64,000 nt of DNA, from contig NZ_CANMDB010000014.1 in NCBI RefSeq assembly GCF_947496515.1, forward strand, positions 1 through 64,000, written 5' to 3'. The translations under genes were made by a program, and so were the position numbers. The notes under the pieces are model-generated. The model was not told the DNA's origin. It saw only the letters and a list, made by a program, of their open reading frames with translations, and did not search any database. Shown piece by piece: positions 7,314 through 16,268 of this stretch. Position 1 is the first letter of the stretch; every line of letters starts with the position of its first letter. The stretch is from an uncultured Roseobacter sp. Lineage in GTDB: Bacteria > Pseudomonadota > Alphaproteobacteria > Rhodobacterales > Rhodobacteraceae.

Positions 7314-9092
7314 ATGCGAACGTTTTTGACCGGTCTCGCGCTGCTTGCCGCCACATCCGCTCAGGCGCAACAGGCAGCGGATGCGGTTCAGCCCGAGGCC
7401 GCAACGCAGGGTGCTTTCGAGGCGATCTCGCCCGAGGTCGCCGAAGCGCTGGAGGCCAAATTCGCAGGGACCCCGGTGACAGCGGACAATTGGATGGTCG
7501 CTGCGGCCAACCCCTGGGCCGTGCAGGCTGGTGCCGATGTGCTGGCCGCGGGCGGCACCGCTGCCGATGCGCTGGTCGCCGTGCAGGCCATGCTGGGGCT
7601 GGTGGAGCCGCAGTCCTCCGGGCTGGGCGGCGGGGCGTTCCTTGTTTACTACGATGCGGCGACGGCGACACTGACGACCCTCGACGGGCGCGAGACGGCA
7701 CCGCAGGCCGCGACGCCGCGGCTCTTTCAGGACGCGGCGGGCGAGCCGCTGGGGTTCTTCGATGCGGTGGTCGGCGGGTTGTCAGTGGGCACGCCCGGCA
7801 CGCCTGCGTTGATGGCAGACGCGCACGCCCGGTGGGGCGCGTTGGACTGGTCGGCGCTGTTGGCGCCTGCGATCACCCGGGCCGAGGAGGGCTTTGAGGT
7901 CTCACCGCGCCTTGCGGGTCTGATCGCTGCCGATGCAGAGCGGCTGGGCCGGTTCCAGAGCACCGCTGACTATTTTCTACCCGGCGGCACGCCTTTGGTG
8001 GCTGGAGATTTGCTACAGAACGCGGCCTATGCGGAGACGTTGCGCGCGATAGCGACAGGCGGGGTCGAGGCCTTCTACACCGGCCCCATTGCGCAGGACA
8101 TTGTCGCGACCGTTCAAGGGGCCGAAGGCAACCCCGGTGTGCTGTCGGAGGTGGATCTGAGCCTTTATCAGGTCAAGGAACGAGCCCCCGTCTGCGTTAC
8201 CTACCGGGCGCATGATGTCTGCGGCATGGGGCCACCGTCCAGCGGCGCGCTGACCGTGGGGCAGATCCTCGGGATGCTGGAGAGCTATGACCTTTCTGCC
8301 GGGCCTGCGGATGATGAGGTACGGCGGCTGATCGGTGACGCCTCGCGGCTCGCTTTCGCGGACCGGGGGCGGTACATGGCCGACAGCGATTTCGTGCCCG
8401 TGCCCACCGACGGTCTGGTGGATCCGGCCTATCTGGCGGAGCGCGCGGCGCTGCTGTCGGGCGATGACGCGCTGCCCGAAGTGGCACCGGGCGCGCCCGC
8501 CTTCGACCATGCGCTGAACTGGGCCGATGATGCCTCGCTGGAACTGCCCTCGACCTCCCATTTCGTGATTGTCGATGGTGCAGGCAACGTCGCCTCCATG
8601 ACCACGACGATCGAGAACGGCTTTGGCAGTCGGCTCATGGTGCGGGGGTTTCTGCTCAACAATGAGCTGACGGATTTCTCCTTTAGATCCCACGAGGACG
8701 GGGTGCCCATCGCCAACCGGGTGGAGCCCGGCAAGCGCCCGCGGTCCTCGATGTCGCCCACCATCGTGATGCAGGACGGCGCACCTGTGCTGGCCATCGG
8801 CAGCCCGGGCGGCAGCCGCATCATCGGCTATGTGGCGCAGAGCATCATTGCCTATCTGGACTGGGACATGGACGTACAGCAGGCCTTGTCGGTACCGCAT
8901 GCGGTCAATCGTTTCGGCACATATGATGTGGAAGAGGGTACGTCGGCCGAGGCGCTGGCGCCGGCGCTGACAGAGCTTGGCTATGAGGTGAACACCCGGG
9001 CACTGACCTCCGGCCTCCACGCCATCGAGATCGGCGACGGGCTGCGCGGCGGCGCGGACCCGCGGCGCGAGGGCATCGCCCTTGGCCGCTAG
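7314..9092 (+). CDS. ggt: Gamma-glutamyltransferase (gamma-glutamyl transpeptidase)
   Basis: A 592-residue periplasmic proenzyme with a signal peptide (FLTGLALLAATSAQAQ). It should cleave itself before the nucleophilic threonine in LPSTSHFVIVDGAGN (the T-S-H matches the TTH motif of E. coli GGT), giving large and small subunits. Other landmarks are SSGLGGGAFLVYYD, FLLNNELTDFSF, and the PGGSRII segment of the small subunit. It hydrolyses or transfers the gamma-glutamyl group of glutathione and related peptides. A strong ribosome site (AGGAGG) precedes the ATG, 24 bases after the upstream gene, so co-transcription with the hydroxyacid dehydrogenase is likely. Confidence 0.95.
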   Translation: MRTFLTGLALLAATSAQAQQAADAVQPEAATQGAFEAISPEVAEALEAKFAGTPVTADNWMVAAANPWAVQAGADVLAAGGTAADALVAVQAMLGLVEPQSSGLGGGAFLVYYDAATATLTTLDGRETAPQAATPRLFQDAAGEPLGFFDAVVGGLSVGTPGTPALMADAHARWGALDWSALLAPAITRAEEGFEVSPRLAGLIAADAERLGRFQSTADYFLPGGTPLVAGDLLQNAAYAETLRAIATGGVEAFYTGPIAQDIVATVQGAEGNPGVLSEVDLSLYQVKERAPVCVTYRAHDVCGMGPPSSGALTVGQILGMLESYDLSAGPADDEVRRLIGDASRLAFADRGRYMADSDFVPVPTDGLVDPAYLAERAALLSGDDALPEVAPGAPAFDHALNWADDASLELPSTSHFVIVDGAGNVASMTTTIENGFGSRLMVRGFLLNNELTDFSFRSHEDGVPIANRVEPGKRPRSSMSPTIVMQDGAPVLAIGSPGGSRIIGYVAQSIIAYLDWDMDVQQALSVPHAVNRFGTYDVEEGTSAEALAPALTELGYEVNTRALTSGLHAIEIGDGLRGGADPRREGIALGR

Positions 9093-9116
9093 GGGCTCCG
9101 GGCAGGGGATGAGACA

Positions 9117-10511
9117 ATGAAACACGAGACCTTACCGCGTAACGAAGACGGGATCGCCACGGTCGCGGGCGTGCTCAAACAACGCTTTGGCGACCGGTTT
9201 CAGACCGGTCAGGCGTTGCGTGAACAGCACGGCCACACCACCACCTGGATCGAGAACCAGCCCCCCGATGGCGTGGTCTTTGCCACCTCGACGCAAGAGG
9301 TGTCCGAGATTGTGGGGCTGTGCGCCCAGTACCGCGTGCCGGTCATTCCTTTCGGCACCGGGACCTCGCTCGAAGGGCACCTCAACGCACCGGCGGGCGG
9401 GATCTCCATCGACGTGAGCCAGATGGACAGGGTGCTGGAGGTGAACGCGGGCGATCTCGATTGCCGGGTGCAGCCGGGGGTCACGCGCGAGGCGCTCAAT
9501 ACGCATCTGCGGGACCGGGGGCTGTTCTTTCCCATCGATCCCGGTGCCAATGCCTCGCTGGGCGGCATGACGGCCACGAATGCTTCGGGCACCAACGCCG
9601 TGCGCTACGGGACCATGAAGGACAATGTGCTGGCGGTGGAGGCCGTGATGGCTGACGGGCGGATCATCCGAACCGGCACCCGGGCGCGCAAATCCTCAGC
9701 CGGTTACGATCTGACCCGGTTGCTGGTGGGCTCCGAAGGAACCCTGGCGGTAATCACGGAGGTGACGCTCAAGCTGCATGGCATACCGGAGGCGATCAGT
9801 GCGGCGTGGTGTTCCTTTCCGACCGTGGATGCCGCCTGCCGTACGGTGATCGCGGTGATCCAGTACGGGCTGCCGGTGGCGCGGATCGAATTGCTGGACG
9901 CGGTGATGGTCACCGCGCTCAACGCCTATTCAAAGCTCGACCTGCCGGAGACGCCGTTGCTGCTGCTGGAGTTCCACGGAACGGACGCCTATGTGCGCGA
10001 GCAGGCGGCGGTTTTCGACGACCTGGCCTCAGAGCACGAGGGTTTTGGCTATCACGCGACTGCCACCACCGAAGAGCGCAACCGGATCTGGCAGGCCCGC
10101 CACGATGCCTATCCTGCGATGCTGCAGTACCGGCCCGGGGCGCAGGGCATTGCGACGGACGCCTGCGTGCCGATCTCGCGGCTGGCGGATTGTGTCACCG
10201 CGGCGCAGGAGCGTGCCGCGGAACTTGGGCTTGTCGCGCCGGTGGTCGGCCATGCGGGTGATGGCAATTTCCACATCTCACCGCTGATCGACATGTCGGA
10301 CGCGGGCGAGGTCGCGCGGGCGGCAGATTTTGTCACGTGGCTGAACGGGCTCGCGATTTCAATGGGGGGCACCTGCACGGGGGAGCACGGGATCGGGCAG
10401 GGCAAGCGGCCATATCTGGTCGACGAGCTGGGCGAGGCAACGGTGGTCATGAAGCAGATCAAACGCGCGCTCGACCCGCTGGATATCCTCAATCCGGGCA
10501 AGATCCTCTGA
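9117..10511 (+). CDS. FAD-linked D-lactate/glycolate dehydrogenase (GlcD/Dld type)
   Basis: A 464-residue flavoprotein. The PCMH FAD-binding domain has VIPFGTGTSLEGHL and GVTREALNTHLRDRGLFFP. The C-terminal FAD-oxidase domain has VGHAGDGNFH, a metal/substrate motif, and CTGEHGIGQGKRPYL near the end. This is the architecture of cytochrome-linked D-lactate dehydrogenase and GlcD. No glcE or glcF partner lies next to it, so a stand-alone D-lactate dehydrogenase (Dld-like) is more likely than the glycolate oxidase complex; D-2-hydroxyglutarate is another possible substrate. It starts 24 bases after ggt, in the same transcription direction. Confidence 0.88.
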   Translation: MKHETLPRNEDGIATVAGVLKQRFGDRFQTGQALREQHGHTTTWIENQPPDGVVFATSTQEVSEIVGLCAQYRVPVIPFGTGTSLEGHLNAPAGGISIDVSQMDRVLEVNAGDLDCRVQPGVTREALNTHLRDRGLFFPIDPGANASLGGMTATNASGTNAVRYGTMKDNVLAVEAVMADGRIIRTGTRARKSSAGYDLTRLLVGSEGTLAVITEVTLKLHGIPEAISAAWCSFPTVDAACRTVIAVIQYGLPVARIELLDAVMVTALNAYSKLDLPETPLLLLEFHGTDAYVREQAAVFDDLASEHEGFGYHATATTEERNRIWQARHDAYPAMLQYRPGAQGIATDACVPISRLADCVTAAQERAAELGLVAPVVGHAGDGNFHISPLIDMSDAGEVARAADFVTWLNGLAISMGGTCTGEHGIGQGKRPYLVDELGEATVVMKQIKRALDPLDILNPGKIL

Positions 10512-10571
10512 AGATTGGCGTGGTTGGTGAGAGATGGGGAGTGTCAGCGCCCCTGACATGCGTCGGCACGC

Positions 10572-10590
10572 CTCCGGCGGGAGTTTTTTT
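10572..10590 (+). terminator. Probable intrinsic terminator after the GlcD-like gene
   Basis: A short hairpin, CTCC (10572-10575) with GGAG (10580-10583), is followed at once by seven T residues (10584-10590). The stem is only four pairs, so strength is doubtful, but the T run lies 60 bases past the stop codon and is rare in this GC-rich DNA. Confidence 0.4.
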
Positions 10591-10728
10591 GGCAAGATGA
10601 CAGGGGAGCCGTGCGACACTGCCGCAGGGTGATGTCGCTTTCCCGCCATGACGGGTCGGGGGTGTTTTGCCGCGCCGCCCGGTGATGGATAAAGCTGGCG
10701 ACAGGTCATTACGTCGGGAGCCAGGCTC

Positions 10729-13221
10729 ATGAAAACAACGGTCAAAGCGCTTGTGGTCGGGGGAGGTGCTGTTGGCACCTCCATTGCGTATCATCTCGCA
10801 CGCGCGGGCTGGGAAGATGTGATGTTGCTGGAGCGGGACGAACTGACCTCTGGTTCCACATGGCATGCCGCGGGGCTCTTGCCGTATTTCAACATGTCCT
10901 TTGCAACCACCCACATCCACGACCACTCCATTCGTTTTTACAAGACATTGGAGGCGGAAACCGGTCTGAACGCTGGCTTTGCGGTTGTCGGCAACCTGCG
11001 CATGGCGCAGACGCAGGCGCGCATGGATGAATACATGCTCTATGCCTCTACCGCCGAGACCTGCGGTGTGCCTTACCAGTGGATGACGCCGGAGCAGATC
11101 AAAGAGCGTTGGCCGCTGATCCGCACAGAGGATCTGAAGGGTGCGCTCTATCACCACACGGATGGCTACATCAACCCTGCCGATGTGACCATGGCGATGG
11201 CAAAGGGCGCGCGGCAACGGGGCGTGATGATCGAACGGAAATGGCAGGCGGACGGGTTTCACTGGACCGGTGACGCCTGGGAGGTCACGGCTACCAAGAT
11301 GACCGAACGGGGCGGCAACCTGGTGCCGACGGACGAGCAGGTTGTGATCACCGCGGACCATGTGGTCACCGCCTCGGGCAATCACGCGCAGCGGACCGCG
11401 CGGATGCTGGGGATCAAGATCCCCGCCATCCCCGTTGAGCACCAGTTTATCGTGATGGATCAGGATCCTGCTCTGGTGACGTTCCGCGGTGAAGGCAACG
11501 TCGAGCACCCTGTGATCCGTGACGCCGATGCGCAATCCTACGTGCGCGAGGAGCGCGGCGGCTGGATCCTCGGGGTGTATGAAAAAGGGGCGCCCGCGCG
11601 GTTTGAATACGGGGTGCCGGACAGCTTTCGCGCGGATCTTTTTCAGCTCGATCTGGACCGGATCGAGGATCAGTATATGGCGATGAACCACCGCATTCCG
11701 TCCTGCGAGGACTGCGGGCTGAAGGATGATTTCAACGGGCCGATTTGCTACACGCCCGACGGCAATCCCCTGGTCGGGCCGGCGCCCGGGTTGCAGAACA
11801 TGTGGCTGGCCGAGGGCTTTTCCTTTGGCATCACCGCGGCGGGTGGCACGGGGCATTACCTCGCTCAGATGATGGTGGAAGGCGAGGCAGAGATCGACAT
11901 GGCCTCGCTCGACCCCAAGCGCTATGGGCCATGGATGACCACGGAGTACGCCGCGCGCAAGAACGAGGAGGCCTACAACCACGTCTACATCCTGCATCAT
12001 CCCGATGAGGAACGGCCCGCGTGCCGACCCTTGCGGACCTCGCCGGCCTACGACCGGCAGGCGGCGCGGGGCGCGCAGTTTGGGGCTGTCAACGGATGGG
12101 AGCGCCCGAATTACTATGCAACGCAAGGGTTTAGCGATGAAGGTGCGCGCTCGTTCCGGCGCGGCGGCTGGTGGCAATACGCGGTGGAGGAGGCCCGTGC
12201 GATCCGGCAGGGCGTGGGGCTCATCGATGCCACGGCCTTTGCCAAGCACCGGATTTCGGGGCCGGGGGCCACGGGTTTTCTGGACTGGCTAACGACCAAC
12301 AGGCTGCCCAAAGTGGGGCGGATCAACCTGACCTATGCGCTGACGGATCATGGCACCACGCGCACTGAGTACACCATCGTGCGACTGGCGGAGAACGACT
12401 ATTACCTCGTGTCTTCGGGCGCCTGGCACGCCTATGATCAGGATTTCCTCTACAAGGCAGTAATGGAAAAGGAGCCCGAGTTCGGGCGCATCAACGAACA
12501 GGACGTGACCACGCAATGGGGTGTCTTTGCGCTTGCCGGGCCGAAGTCGCGCGATGTGCTGGCGGAGCTTGTCCGGGATGCGGATCCGGCGACGGCGCTG
12601 TCCAACGCGCGGTTTCCGTGGTTGTCGTGCCGGGACATCGAGCTTGGGATGGTACCTGTGCGGGCGATCCGCGTGGCCTATACGGGCGAGCTGGGCTGGG
12701 AGCTGCATCACCCCATCGAGATGCAGAACCATCTCTTTGATCTGCTGGAAAAGGCCGGGGAAAAACATGGGCTTAGGCTGGTGGGCGCACGGGCTCAGAA
12801 CTGGTTGCGGCAGGAGAAGAGCTATCGCGCTTTTGGCACGGAACTGGGGCGGGACGCGACGCCGCTGGAGGCGGATCTGGCGCGATTTGTGCATCTGGAC
12901 AAGGACTTTCACGGCAAGGTCGCCATGGCCGACAAGGGCATCCGGTCCACATGCGTGACGCTGCTGATCGACGGGCCCGAGGACGCCGACCCCTGGGGGC
13001 GCGAGGCGCTCTATCAGGGGGACAACCGCGTCGGGCGGTTGACCTCGGGGGGGTATTCCGTGGCTTTTGGCAAGAGCATCGGCATGGGCTATGTGACGCC
13101 GGATCTGGCGGTGCCGGGGACCCGGCTGGAGATCAAGATGTTCGACCGCCTGTGGCCCGCGGAGGTGGTCGAGGACAGCCCCTATGATCCGGCCAATGCA
13201 CGCATCCGGCAGGACGGCTGA
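10729..13221 (+). CDS. Dimethylglycine/sarcosine dehydrogenase-like FAD oxidoreductase with GcvT domain
   Basis: An 830-residue two-part enzyme. The N-terminal DAO-type FAD domain begins with the dinucleotide motif VVGGGAVGTSIAYHLARAG, and STWHAAGLLP contains the histidine that carries covalent FAD in dimethylglycine and sarcosine dehydrogenases. A middle FAO_M-like linker is followed by a C-terminal GcvT/aminomethyltransferase domain (from about residue 470) that would bind tetrahydrofolate and capture the released one-carbon unit. The family demethylates methylated amines such as dimethylglycine and sarcosine, passing electrons to ETF; an ETF-quinone oxidoreductase lies at 45.7 kb. Several paralogues usually occur in roseobacters, so the substrate is uncertain. 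It is preceded by a 217-base gap and ends in a convergent gap rich in repeats. Confidence 0.88.
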   Translation: MKTTVKALVVGGGAVGTSIAYHLARAGWEDVMLLERDELTSGSTWHAAGLLPYFNMSFATTHIHDHSIRFYKTLEAETGLNAGFAVVGNLRMAQTQARMDEYMLYASTAETCGVPYQWMTPEQIKERWPLIRTEDLKGALYHHTDGYINPADVTMAMAKGARQRGVMIERKWQADGFHWTGDAWEVTATKMTERGGNLVPTDEQVVITADHVVTASGNHAQRTARMLGIKIPAIPVEHQFIVMDQDPALVTFRGEGNVEHPVIRDADAQSYVREERGGWILGVYEKGAPARFEYGVPDSFRADLFQLDLDRIEDQYMAMNHRIPSCEDCGLKDDFNGPICYTPDGNPLVGPAPGLQNMWLAEGFSFGITAAGGTGHYLAQMMVEGEAEIDMASLDPKRYGPWMTTEYAARKNEEAYNHVYILHHPDEERPACRPLRTSPAYDRQAARGAQFGAVNGWERPNYYATQGFSDEGARSFRRGGWWQYAVEEARAIRQGVGLIDATAFAKHRISGPGATGFLDWLTTNRLPKVGRINLTYALTDHGTTRTEYTIVRLAENDYYLVSSGAWHAYDQDFLYKAVMEKEPEFGRINEQDVTTQWGVFALAGPKSRDVLAELVRDADPATALSNARFPWLSCRDIELGMVPVRAIRVAYTGELGWELHHPIEMQNHLFDLLEKAGEKHGLRLVGARAQNWLRQEKSYRAFGTELGRDATPLEADLARFVHLDKDFHGKVAMADKGIRSTCVTLLIDGPEDADPWGREALYQGDNRVGRLTSGGYSVAFGKSIGMGYVTPDLAVPGTRLEIKMFDRLWPAEVVEDSPYDPANARIRQDG

Positions 13222-13327
13222 GCACCGCACGCCGGGGGTTAACGCGCAGGTCGCGCAACGGGGCAGAGGCGTTCCGGGCAGCTCGGGCCTCTGCGGTCTG
13301 ATCGGCAGGCCTGCAGGGGATTTCCGA

Positions 13328-13382
13328 TGTCTGTACGACGTCGGTATCACGTCGGTATTGCGTCGGTGCTTTTGTCGGTGCC
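13328..13382. repeat. Degenerate 11-bp tandem repeat, about five units
   Basis: The successive units TGTCTGTACGA, CGTCGGTATCA, CGTCGGTATTG, CGTCGGTGCTT and TTGTCGGTGCC share the core GTCGGTR. The period is exactly 11 bases, about one helical turn, so a protein could read all copies on one DNA face. It sits about 107 bases after the stop of the dehydrogenase gene. No function is known to me. Confidence 0.65.
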
Positions 13383-13453
13383 GGTGGGGTTTGGGGGGGT
13401 TAAGACGCCGTGCGCGGGTGAAACCCTGACAAACCGTTAACTCCGGGCGAGGG

Positions 13454-13588
13454 CACGCAGCGCGCGCTGCGTGGGCGCGGGATGGCATGGGACAGGACAG
13501 GGGGCCGCTGGCCGGGGTGGCTCCGAACCTGCCGGGGGGTCGCTGACGCATCGGGTTGAGCCGGGGCGCACGCGGCGCGCGCCGCGTG
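13454..13588. repeat. Two 20-bp perfect palindromes with a compensatory base-pair change
   Basis: CACGCAGCGCGCGCTGCGTG (13454-13473) and CACGCGGCGCGCGCCGCGTG (13569-13588) are each self-complementary. They differ only at the symmetric positions 6 and 15 (A:T versus G:C), so pairing is kept. Both are followed by GGCGCGGG. They are 115 bases apart, in the gap between convergent genes. Confidence 0.75.
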
Positions 13589-13640
13589 GGCGCGGGTGGC
13601 AGACGGCGGGGACAGGGAACCGGGGCAGTCCGCCGGATGG

Positions 13641-14549
13641 TTACCGGCGCGGCGCGGGTGCGTTTTCGGCCGCGCGCGGTCTTTCGGCGGCGGCGAGGGC
13701 CGCGCCTATCAGGACGAGCGGCAGGGCGAGCACAAAGCTGCTGGAAAGCGGCAGCCGGAAGATCACAAGATCGGCGAGGATCGGCCAAATTAGGGCGATG
13801 TATTCAAACGGGGCGAGCCGCGTCGCCTCGGCGTAGCGAAAAGCGAGCGTCATTGCGATATGCCCAAAGCCGCCCAAGAGCCCGGCGCCCACCAGTGCGA
13901 GCAACGTCCAGCCGCCCGGCATGACCCAACCGGAGGGCAGGGTGGCCAGCGCCCCAATCATCGAGGCCAGCACAAAGTAAAGCGCGATGGCGCCCGGGCT
14001 TTCGGTTCGGTTGAGGCTGCGGACCATGATCATGGCCAAGGCGGACAATGTGGCAGAGAGCAGCGCCAGCAAAACCCCCGTCAGGCGCGCGTCGCTCCCG
14101 CCCTGTGTGCCCAGTTCCGGCCAGAGCATCACGATCACGCCCGCAAAGCCGAGCGCGAGCGCGCCGCCCCGCCAGAGGGTCAATCGTTCGCCCAGCAGGC
14201 CCACCGCGGCGATGGCCATCAGGATGGGGGAGAGCTGCGCGATCAGGATGGCTTCGGCGATGTTGAGCCGTGCGATGGCGGCGAAGGAGGCGAAGAGCGC
14301 CATGGCCCCGAAGCTGGCGCGCAGCAGGTGGCCACCGGGTCGCCGGGTGGCCAGCCCTTGCGGGAATTCCTGCCGCAGCCACAGGAACACCACGAGCGGG
14401 ATGATGGCGAAGGCGGAGCGGAAAAAGACAATCTCGCCCAGCGGGACGTCCTGGCTGACGGCCTTGACGCAGATGAACATGCCCGCCAGCAGCACGCCCG
14501 ACAGGATCCGGAGCGCGATGCCCAGGGCAGGACGGTCGGTGTGGGTCAT
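13641..14549 (-). CDS. EamA/DMT-family transporter coupled to an ABC uptake operon
   Basis: A 302-residue integral membrane protein of the drug/metabolite transporter superfamily: ten predicted hydrophobic segments in two five-helix EamA repeats, for example ILSGVLLAGMFICVKAVSQ at the start and AMTLAFRYAEATRLAPFEYI in the second half. EamA proteins are usually exporters of metabolites, although some are importers. Start chosen at ATG 14549, which overlaps the stop of the ABC permease gene by four bases, so the protein is likely made with the ABC system. In metallophore systems an EamA exporter (CntI/ZrmD) accompanies a Cnt-type importer; here that parallel is only a hypothesis. Confidence 0.88.
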   Translation of the reverse strand: MTHTDRPALGIALRILSGVLLAGMFICVKAVSQDVPLGEIVFFRSAFAIIPLVVFLWLRQEFPQGLATRRPGGHLLRASFGAMALFASFAAIARLNIAEAILIAQLSPILMAIAAVGLLGERLTLWRGGALALGFAGVIVMLWPELGTQGGSDARLTGVLLALLSATLSALAMIMVRSLNRTESPGAIALYFVLASMIGALATLPSGWVMPGGWTLLALVGAGLLGGFGHIAMTLAFRYAEATRLAPFEYIALIWPILADLVIFRLPLSSSFVLALPLVLIGAALAAAERPRAAENAPAPRR

Positions 14550-15340
14550 CTGTGCACGTCCTCGCCGCCGAGCGCGTCGCGCAGGGCGTCTCCGGCCAGG
14601 TTGATGGCGAGGACGCAGACCACCACCGCCAGCCCGGGCCAGATCATCTGCAGCGGAGTGGAGCGCATGTGGATGCGCGCATCCAGCAGCATGGTGCCCC
14701 ATTCGGGCAGGGGCGGCTGCACGCCGAACCCCAGAAAACCGAGCGCGGAGATGCCGAGGATGGCGCGCGCGAACATGCCGGTCCAGACAACGGCGAGCGA
14801 GGGCATCAGCGACGGCAGGTAGTGCCAGCGCGCGATGGCCAGCGGCGACAGGCCCGCCAGCCGGCCCTGCACCACATAGCCGCGTGTGCCCAGCGACAGA
14901 CCGATGGCGCGCGCCACCCGTGCATAGCGCATCCAGCCGGTGACGGTCAGGGCAAAGATCAGGCTGCCGGTGCCCGCACCCAGCAGCCCCGCGATGACGA
15001 CGGCGGCCACCAGTTCGGGAAAGGCCAGAAACGTATCGGTGGTGCGCATCACCACCCAGTCGGCCAGCTTGCCGCCCAGGGCAGCGACAAGACCTGCGAG
15101 CGTGCCGATGAGCAGCCCCGCGACCGAGATCAGGAACGCCAGCCCCAGCGACCAGCGCGCCCCATGCAGCAGCCGTGACAGGATGTCCCGCCCCATGGCA
15201 TCGGTGCCCAGCCACCAGTCAGGCCCGGGCGGGCTGAGGCGCTGGGGGATGTTGATCTGTGTCGGATCATGGGGTGCCAGCACCGGCCCCAGGAGTGCCA
15301 GCGCCATGAGTATCAGGGCAAGGCAGCCGACGCTACGCAT
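14546..15340 (-). CDS. ABC transporter permease, NikC/DppC type
   Basis: A 264-residue inner-membrane permease. The N-terminus has one hydrophobic helix followed by the OppC-type leader (PTQINIPQRLSPPGPDWWLGTDAMGRDILSRLL), and the binding-protein-dependent transport domain contains the EAA-like loop ending GISALGFLGFGVQPPLPEWG. Its length fits NikC (about 277) as well as DppC. It overlaps the NikB-like gene by eight bases and the EamA gene by four. Together with that partner it would form the membrane channel. Confidence 0.9.
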   Translation of the reverse strand: MRSVGCLALILMALALLGPVLAPHDPTQINIPQRLSPPGPDWWLGTDAMGRDILSRLLHGARWSLGLAFLISVAGLLIGTLAGLVAALGGKLADWVVMRTTDTFLAFPELVAAVVIAGLLGAGTGSLIFALTVTGWMRYARVARAIGLSLGTRGYVVQGRLAGLSPLAIARWHYLPSLMPSLAVVWTGMFARAILGISALGFLGFGVQPPLPEWGTMLLDARIHMRSTPLQMIWPGLAVVVCVLAINLAGDALRDALGGEDVHR

Positions 15341-16268
15341 GACGGTCCGCGATCCGGGGGTCCAGCCTGCGGTAGATGAGATCCGTGACGAGGTTCACGG
15401 TGACGAAGAGCACTGCGGTTAGCATCACCACCGCCTGCACCTTGGGAAAGTCGCGGGTCTCGATCGCGCTGACGAGAAAGCTGCCCAGACCGGGACGGGC
15501 AAAGATCACCTCGACCATGACGGCGCCTTCGAGCAGGAACGCCAGTTCCAGGCCAAAGACGGTCACCACCGGGATCGCCGCATGGGGGGCGATGTGGTCG
15601 CGGGCGATGTCGCGCGATGCCACGCCGCGGCGCTGGATCGCGGGCAGGAACGGCTGGTTGCGGGCCTCCAGAATGCCCGAGCGCAGGATGCGGGTGAGCG
15701 CGGCCGCAACACCGAGGCCGAGGGTCAGCGCCGGCAGGATGACATGGGCGGGGCTGCGGGCGCCCATGGCGGGCAGCCAGCCCAGCTGGACCGCAAAGAG
15801 CAGGATGAGCAGCAGCCCCAGCCAGTAGGCCGGGATCGCCGCCCCGATGGAAGCGAGTGCGACGGCGCTGCGGTCGCGCCAGCCACCCGGGCGGCGGGTC
15901 GCGGCATAGGCCAGCGGCAGGGAGAGGCCGAGGCCGATCATCAGCCCGGCCAGGGCCAGTGGTACGGTGTAGGAAAAGGCTGTCAGCAGCTCGGGCCAGA
16001 TGTCGCGCCCGGTGACCATGGATTGCCCGAAGTCCCCCTGCAGCAGCGGTGTGATCCAGCCCAGAAAGGCGGGCCAGAAGCCTGCATCGAGGCCTGCTTC
16101 CGCGCGGATCAGCTCGACCACTTCGGCGGGCGGGATCGCGGCGTAGCGGGCCTCCGCGATGGCCAGGGCGGGATCGCCGGGCGCGTGCCAGAGCAGCGAA
16201 AACGTGGCCAGTGCCGTGCCGGTCAGCACGACCACCGCGCGCAGCACCAGCCCGGCGACCGTTCGCAT
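15333..16268 (-). CDS. ABC transporter permease, NikB/DppB type
   Basis: A 311-residue permease with the BPD-transport inner-membrane domain: N-terminal helix (VAGLVLRAVVVLTGTALATF), the region FGQSMVTGRDIWPELLTAFSYTVPLALAG, and a C-terminal EAA-like loop at IFARPGLGSFLVSAIETRDFPKVQA. Length matches NikB (314). The ATG at 16268 overlaps the preceding stop by one base; a GTG at 16271 is an equal alternative. It pairs with the NikC/DppC-like permease encoded next. The substrate is not determined by the permease sequence. Confidence 0.9.
   Translation of the reverse strand: MRTVAGLVLRAVVVLTGTALATFSLLWHAPGDPALAIAEARYAAIPPAEVVELIRAEAGLDAGFWPAFLGWITPLLQGDFGQSMVTGRDIWPELLTAFSYTVPLALAGLMIGLGLSLPLAYAATRRPGGWRDRSAVALASIGAAIPAYWLGLLLILLFAVQLGWLPAMGARSPAHVILPALTLGLGVAAALTRILRSGILEARNQPFLPAIQRRGVASRDIARDHIAPHAAIPVVTVFGLELAFLLEGAVMVEVIFARPGLGSFLVSAIETRDFPKVQAVVMLTAVLFVTVNLVTDLIYRRLDPRIADRHA

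Larger units (their letters stand above)
13222..13640. other. 419-base convergent intergenic gap with repeats, no gene
   Basis: This lies between two genes that point towards each other. No open frame here looks real. It holds a five-unit 11-bp tandem repeat (13328-13382) and two 20-bp palindromes (13454-13473 and 13569-13588), each inside a longer imperfect direct repeat sharing GGGCGCGGG. It may be the joint 3' untranslated region of both neighbours. Confidence 0.7.

Noticed and set aside
5616-7370. Long open frame on the minus strand (584 codons) across the 2-hydroxyacid dehydrogenase gene
   Set aside because: Composition is typical of antisense to a high-GC gene (His/Arg/Pro-rich, no domain); only its end is the real SH3 gene in another extent.
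10489-12249. 586-codon minus-strand frame opposite the dimethylglycine dehydrogenase-like gene
   Set aside because: Antisense shadow of a strong coding region; no recognisable domain or ribosome site.
13860-14822. 320-codon plus-strand frame crossing the EamA and permease genes
   Set aside because: It spans two real genes on the other strand and is rich in Gln/Arg/Gly with no domain.
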